The position numbers and the translations under genes are program-made. A stretch of DNA of 37,155 nt from Porogramme epimiltina. Taxonomy: Eukaryota > Basidiomycota > Agaricomycetes > Polyporales > Polyporaceae. Under the pieces are notes generated by a model. The model was not told the DNA's origin. It saw only the letters and a list, made by a program, of their open reading frames with translations, and did no database searches. The stretch spans positions 1-37,155 of the forward strand of contig FTLJ01000245.1 of the NCBI GenBank assembly GCA_900155495.1, in the 5' to 3' direction. Below are positions 32,151-37,155 of the stretch, in pieces. Numbering within the stretch: position 1 is the stretch's first letter; each line of letters starts with the position of its first letter.

Positions 32151-32560
32151 TCGTGGCACCCTCCTCTGTGAATCAGTTTGAAGCAGGAAACAGTGCCATT
32201 CGGTGCCTAGCATATTCGCCGCAGCAGTACGCCGCCATATGTGCTGGTGAGTACGGCTTGACGTTCTGGTCCCCATGAAGGTGCCTTGCTCATGTTCGCG
32301 CAGGACCCTCGCACGATGTAGTAGGGCTTAGAGATGGAGGGAATAACACATAGCACTCGGTCCGAGCCCGGACATGGGCGTGCCATATGGGGTCTACGCA
32401 TGGTACCCACCGAAGGTGTCGCGCTCCGCGCCGTCTCACTCAATTGCACGCGTCACGTGCGCATCTACTTCAACACGGACGCTGGATAGTCTTGTACGTG
32501 TGATCGCTTCTTTCTACCCAATCTCTACTGATGTTTGCGTTTTTGTAGCTTCTTAGACAT
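32151..32560 (+). pseudogene. A-segment gene block, unit 4 (frameshifted)
   Basis: RGTLLCE is followed by a 10-nt insertion (TCAGTTTGAA at about 32173-32182) absent from units 1 and 2, which shifts the frame. After it the frame resumes as AIRCLAYSPQQYAAICAG and the 57-nt intron (32247-32303). The next exon has two early TAG codons before THSTRSEPGHGRAIWGLR and VALRAVSLNCTRHVRIYFN. Confidence 0.4.
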
Positions 32561-32785
32561 GTGTCATTTCTATGGGACTCGCGGATTAGCGCTACGCGAC
32601 GTGCACCAACACCCAAACGTGTTCCAGTTCGCACGAGGCTTGTAACCTCCGGACTCTTCTGTTCTTGACAGGTGAGTGTCCTTTTTGAATCGGTTCAGAA
32701 AACTACCTCATTAATCTACGCTTCTCAGGGAGCGCACAACAATGTGTCGTGCTCGCGTGCTGTGACGTATCAGGCAGCGGGTGGG

Positions 32786-33295
32786 TTAGATGCCGTTTTT
32801 TTGCATTAGCTGTCCGCCGGGTTTAGACTTTGTGGAGTCAATATCTGCGTGGACGTATCTGCTAGTATGCTCGATTGCGTGGGTGCCTGCTGCGATTTCG
32901 ACTTTGCGTCTCAAGTGTTGTCTAGGTTGATCACGACCGAGGGGACGTAGTACGCAGTAGCGCTGTACCGCTCCGCCCCGCCCTCGCCCTTTGTAGTGCG
33001 CCTGTGTATAGAAATAGGTTACTATCGTTGCACAGGGGCAGGGCAGGGAGGGATACGCTGAGCTGTTGCTTGTCGGAGGCAAGGGACGCTCCCAGTGCAC
33101 CCTGGTGGAGCAGGGATGGATGCCGGGGCAATAAGGGTGGGGATGTTCCGCAGCTAGCGCATATAGCCCTCCGGGCCTGCTGGGGAAGGTCAGGTCCTTG
33201 CAGGAGGCAACGCAGCTGCTGTATTTAGCGCGGAGTGGAAGCGAAGTACAGCGACAGGCATGGACGAGTACGGCCCTTGGCGCGGGGTCGCACAA
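32786..33295 (-). other. minus-strand open frame shared by all units (169 codons here)
   Basis: The frame includes SRPGGLYALAAEHPHPYC and HPCSTRVHWERPLPPTS. Units 1, 2 and 3 have the matching GGLYAL block (about 10160-10265, 17740-17880 and 24410-24520). Unit 3 is divergent in DNA yet keeps GGLYALATDH. It lies opposite the plus-strand A-segment blocks, so it may be a shadow frame or an antisense exon. No family is recognised. Confidence 0.25.
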
Positions 33296-33665
33296 CCTCG
33301 CACCCAGTCACGCTGGGCGCTGCAGAATCGGGCCCGCCTGTTCTGAACAGCACCATTACTCAGCGAGGTCTGGAATAGTGGACCAGCTGGGGATGTGAGC
33401 CATCCCGGGCCGCCAGTGGAGGCGCAAGGCAAGAACGGAAAAAGAAGACGAAGCGCCTCACCCGGGACCGCTCGGTCCGCGCGCCGCCCCCCACTTCTCT
33501 CTCCTACCGCCTCCACTGCTCGCTGTGCCTGCACTCTGCCCTCAATCGCCGCCGCCTTCCCCACCTCGAGAGCTCCACCCCCTACCGTAAGCAGCAACCC
33601 GTCATGAGCCACACCCCTTCACCGCAGTTCCCCTGCGACATGCCCTGGCCGCGATCGCTCACCGA

Positions 33666-33894
33666 ATGCAAATACTCCGCCCATCTTCCACCTTCAACGA
33701 GCTCCTTCCGCGTCATCTCCCCACCAACTGCCAGGGTAGCCGGTGTGCAAGCCCTCGAGTCACCGCAAGCCTCAACACCCCGCCTCGGCCATCGCTGGCT
33801 GTGGTATGTCCTCCACACCTCATTTACATGCATGCAACCCCGCCAATGCCCCTACTCTGCGCCGTCGCAGATATCTCCGCCCCCGCACCTATGA
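33666..33894 (+). CDS. conserved terminal exon pair, unit 4
   Basis: MQILRPSSTFNELLPRHLPT runs to TPPRPSLAV, then a 67-nt intron (33804-33870) and ISPPPHL with TGA (33892-33894), as in units 1 and 3. One base is missing upstream relative to unit 1 (CCCTGGCCGC against CCCTGGGCCGCC near 33645), so the frame upstream of MQIL differs. Confidence 0.35.
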
Positions 33895-35134
33895 GCATTG
33901 CGAACCTGGGTAGTGCTCACAGAACAGCCCGTCTACGTCACTGCCAGCTGCATGGAAGTTTGAATATCCTACTACAAGGCTACATGCAAAATGACACTTT
34001 TGCGTCGTGACTGCCTAGCCAGGAGCCTGCTGCTGTTGAAGATGTCCAAGCAAGAGCCGCGATGGGAACACATCCGTGTTGGGTCTCACAGGTTAGCTCT
34101 GGATAATGTTATCCCGGATGCTCTAGAAGTCCACAACGTGAGTCAATCTCTAGCTGCATTGTTTACCGCGCTTTCAAACGTCGTCAGAATTCCCTGGATT
34201 TATGACGTCAGGAAGCGAGGTCCGTGGTTGAAGGATCGTGGACCGCCTGATTGATGATGGGCGTGCATCGACGGCGGAGACCGTACAATACTGCGGATGG
34301 ACGTGCTTGGGGCAATGAAGTTAGGTGTTTTCGGGGTGCGTGCGTTTGTGCCCTCCTGTTTCTACATGTTCTTACCTCATGATGTCGTGAACGAACACAT
34401 CCACCTAGTTTGTGACCGTCGAACCGGACGACAGGCCCTCCACGGCCTTTACAGCACGCTCTGAAATCTGTCAACTAACTTCCAAATACCCCCAAGACGG
34501 GCTGACGCGCACTGTTGGATCGTGTGGACGTCTAGGAGAAGCGTGTACCGGCACTACAAAATGGCTAATTGTATGTACGCTACTAGCAATGTGATTTGGG
34601 GGCGGTGAGGTAGAGACAGGGCATAGAAGATACGCGATTCAGGGGATTCATTTAATCAAAGAAATACACTCCGTGTATTTGTGAAGCCCTAGCGCGCACA
34701 CCAGTACCTTGCGTCTATGCGGGGATATTCACTAGATTTTCGCGAGCCTAGACTCAACTTCATAGTCACCACTGCCCACTCTTTACCAACGCTGGTGCTC
34801 TTATCTCACATACCCTTCGTACACCGCACGAGGTACTTGTTTCCCGCTGCGACTTGGAGCACACTGTCCACCCTTAGGGCCTCATTGCGACGCTTATAGC
34901 ACTGAGAATGACCACAGAAATAAATACATTATAGTGCTGTATGTTACCCAAGAACTGAATGGGCCTCCGCGAATAGATAAAACCGGAAATCAGAATGAGA
35001 CACAAGGGACTGACACGGAAGGAGATACCAAGAAATACAAGAACCAAGAACGCACACATGTCTGTTATGCACGCGAGACGAAGCAGCGTCGCGTTGACCT
35101 CAATCCCTGCGCGATACCGGACGGTGCACCCCGA
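33895..35134. other. gap B and 3' flank of DUF6533 copy 4
   Basis: An 87-codon plus-strand frame (33991-34254) contains MSKQEPRWEHIRVGSHRLAL, has a donor-like GTGAGTCAATC at 34139 and is shared only partly with unit 1 (11100-11210), where it is shifted. Near the gene end the 3'-flank frame of copies 1 and 3 recurs (34874-35059, minus strand). Confidence 0.3.
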
Positions 35135-36943
35135 CTACACCCTCGCCGCAACAGGCACCATTTCAACCCCGTGCGTATCATTCTCCCAATGATCGACCTC
35201 AGCCGACTCCCTGTCCTCCACCACTGCGTCTCCCATACTCTCTGCGTTTAATTGGCCGGTAGCTCCGGTAGTTCCGGGGGTGGCGACGAAGCTCGGGAGA
35301 GAATTCTCCGAGTGGGATGAGATGTATGCCGGGTCGTCAGAGTCGACCTTGACGGAGCGGTGATGGGCTTCCTGGAGGTTGATGAGGAAGCGAGAGACAA
35401 GGACTGCCGTTAGGCTGTGGGATTATGATATAGTGGGAAGATGCAGTGAGTGCTGCGGGATACAGGGGGGAAAGGAACGGCTGCGTACGGTGTGGTGAAG
35501 TAGGTGATATTGCTCCCATCGTTACCATCCCCACCCTGAAGAAATATCTGTATAGGGAGTGTTGACGGGCACCAAATGTAGAGCGAACGAGAGAAGAACT
35601 CACGGAGGTGAAAGAGAATATCAAGTCCAATATATTCAGCATGAGAAGCGATCTGCAGGCCTTGTGAGCTTTACATAGTGGGCTTCACAAGATGCAACAA
35701 TCGTGAAATGCGAGTGAACATACACAAAGTAAATGGTTCCTACAACATATAAGTCAGATCATTTCCCAGATTCCAAAAATATCGGATACTTACCATCACG
35801 CAAGAATACCTCTGTCAGAGTCACCCGGCGGCGCATAAGGGACACTTTCCTCTGAGAGACTTGGTGAAATAGCTTCCACCAGGTGACGGCAATGACGAGC
35901 GCATCCGCGACAATGAGCGAGCCTCGGGATGCAACGACCCCTTAACTAATCGTCAATTCAGGCACGCAGACCGAGAGAGCTGGTTTTACGTACAGCTATG
36001 ATTGACGAAGATGCATGAGTTCACCCCTGCAGCGACTGATAGGACGACGAACTCACCCAATAGTCACCTGCTCCAAAGGAGAGAACTCCAGCACGGTACA
36101 GCCAAACACCGGGTCGACATATCCGCTGAATCCAAGTGCATCCCAAGCCTATCAGCGTGCATATATCACACCGTGAGTGCGAGTACATTCCCTAAGACAA
36201 CGAAGGACACGCACGACTTTTACGGCGAGAGGACCGAGAGAAAGGAGAAAGATGAGTGCGGAGAATGCCCTAGAATTGGTGAGAGCGAATGCTCGCATGG
36301 CAGAGAACGCTAGATGACTGATTTTCAGTAGAGTGCCTTTCAGAGTGGGAGTGGACGTGTCGCCTACCTGCTGGTGGTATTAATGTGGAGAAATTCACAA
36401 TACTATATCCCCATTGCATCACGTTGCACCTGCATCGCCTGCTGTCATGCCCTGTAGCAACAAGCAGCTGGGAGAAACATAGCTCACACCTAGGAGGGTG
36501 CGAAGATGTCAGCCCAGATGGAATGGCCGGCACGGGAGTCAGCTTGACTTACTTCAGAACTCACGGATGTATCGAAAGAAGTCACCAGGTTGAGTGCAGA
36601 GTCCACGAGTATGAGATATCTATTTGTGAGGAAGAGGGCGGCTGCACCAGAGAACTTGCGCTTCCAGAAGAGATCGATTTCGCGGTCGGTGGTGATGAGG
36701 TGCTCGAAGAAGATGAGTGCTGGGAGGGCGCGGCTGTCAGCATTGTGCCCTGCATGTGCACGTGTGGGATGAGACTGACTGCTGACCTGACGCTGCGAGG
36801 ATGACATAATTGTCTACAAGGCTTCCACAGTGTACCGTTAGAGTGGAATGGTTGGTACCGGGGAGGACCCGTACTACTTACAAACTGTCGAACAAAGCAA
36901 CGACTGTGGTGCCATCGTCGGCCGCGGCGGGGTCACTAGACAT
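35135..36943 (-). pseudogene. DUF6533-family membrane protein, copy 4 (stop in exon 7)
   Basis: Exon 1 is 36943-36882 and the layout follows copy 1. Exon 3 has EHLITTDREIDLFWKRKF and LFLTNRYLILVDS, and the last exon has VSRFLINLQEAHH and ends with TAG at 35137-35135, including the 17-codon tail seen in copy 1. At the start of exon 7, copies 1-3 have TTCAG after the acceptor TAG; here it is TTAAG. This makes a TAA codon (35944-35942) in the only phase compatible with the exon 6 donor. Everything else is open. The copy is therefore probably truncated after exon 6, losing the last membrane spans. If the alternative acceptor TTAAG is used, the frame shifts instead. Confidence 0.72.
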
Positions 36944-37007
36944 CCTGAGTAGAGTAGTGAGGGAGTATGATGGAGTGCTTAGGGAGCTCATGCCGTGGCA
37001 GTGGCTC

Positions 37008-37016
37008 ATATATAAA
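37008..37016 (-). promoter_or_regulatory. TATA-like box of DUF6533 copy 4
   Basis: TTATATATG on the minus strand, about 67 bp before the ATG at 36943, in the same position as in copies 1 and 2. Confidence 0.5.
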
Positions 37017-37155
37017 CAGGCCTACGGCTAGTGAGGGAAGGTAGTGCCGTGTCAATCAATGCCCCTACCGAGTTGTGGCCTGAGTCCGGAGCCGTTCGCG
37101 TTCGAGATGTCAGGAATAGAAAGGGTAAATGGTGGATCCGTTGGTTGACCAGTCG

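Larger units (their letters stand above)
32151..37155. repeat. large tandem array, unit 4 (cut by window end)
   Basis: The A segment, gap B and gene copy 4 are present. The window ends just upstream of the gene's promoter, before the D segment. The sequence is close to unit 1 throughout. Confidence 0.85.

Noticed and set aside
9240..37155. array of rDNA or a retrotransposon
   Set aside because: No rRNA-like sequence, no long terminal repeats and no reverse transcriptase, integrase or Gag motifs were seen. The repeated content is intron-containing genes.

Overview
The window looks like nuclear DNA of a filamentous basidiomycete (Agaricomycetes; Polyporales is my guess). It is GC-rich, genes carry many 50-110 nt introns with GTAAGT/GTGAGT/GTACGT donors, and the recognisable families are a fungal NAD-dependent glutamate dehydrogenase, a basidiomycete-type cytochrome P450 and the DUF6533 membrane-protein family. 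No prokaryotic operon, tRNA, rRNA or CRISPR structure was seen.

Left part (1-9.2 kb): a graveyard of broken genes. It holds the N-terminal half of an NAD-glutamate dehydrogenase in shifted frames (about 285-1990), an unrecognised decayed segment (2.2-3.3 kb), an intact 177-codon ORF of unknown function (3494-4027), a short two-exon Gly/Ser-rich protein gene on the minus strand (4577-4860), and a minus-strand cytochrome P450 pseudogene. The P450 N-terminal piece (7960-8190) is separated from its C-terminal piece (5350-6240) by about 1.7 kb that contains a 190-200 bp minisatellite. A degenerate GATGAACAT / TGATCACG short-repeat tract (8.88-9.2 kb) lies just before the array.

Right part (9.24 kb to the end): a head-to-tail array of a large unit, three complete (about 7.6, 5.8 and 9.5 kb) and a fourth cut by the window edge. 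Each unit carries one minus-strand copy of a multi-exon DUF6533 gene. Copy 1 can be spliced by eye into an unbroken 378-residue protein from 11 exons, and copy 3 also looks intact. Copy 2 has lost the exon-4 splice acceptor used by the others, and copy 4 has a TAA at the start of exon 7. Each unit also has other segments (called A, D and E here) with conserved introns and reading-frame blocks, mostly on the plus strand, which look like one or more additional, mostly decaying genes that I cannot name.

One period in the middle (about 18-26.7 kb: gene copy 2 with its D/E segments and the A segment of unit 3) is clearly more divergent than the flanking units. It carries an 827-bp insertion with 15-bp terminal inverted repeats and an extra segment of about 1 kb. 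The picture is a young or homogenised tandem array of an orphan membrane-protein gene with one older unit inside it, next to a repeat-rich pseudogene region. All functional statements are inferred by eye; no alignment or search was run.
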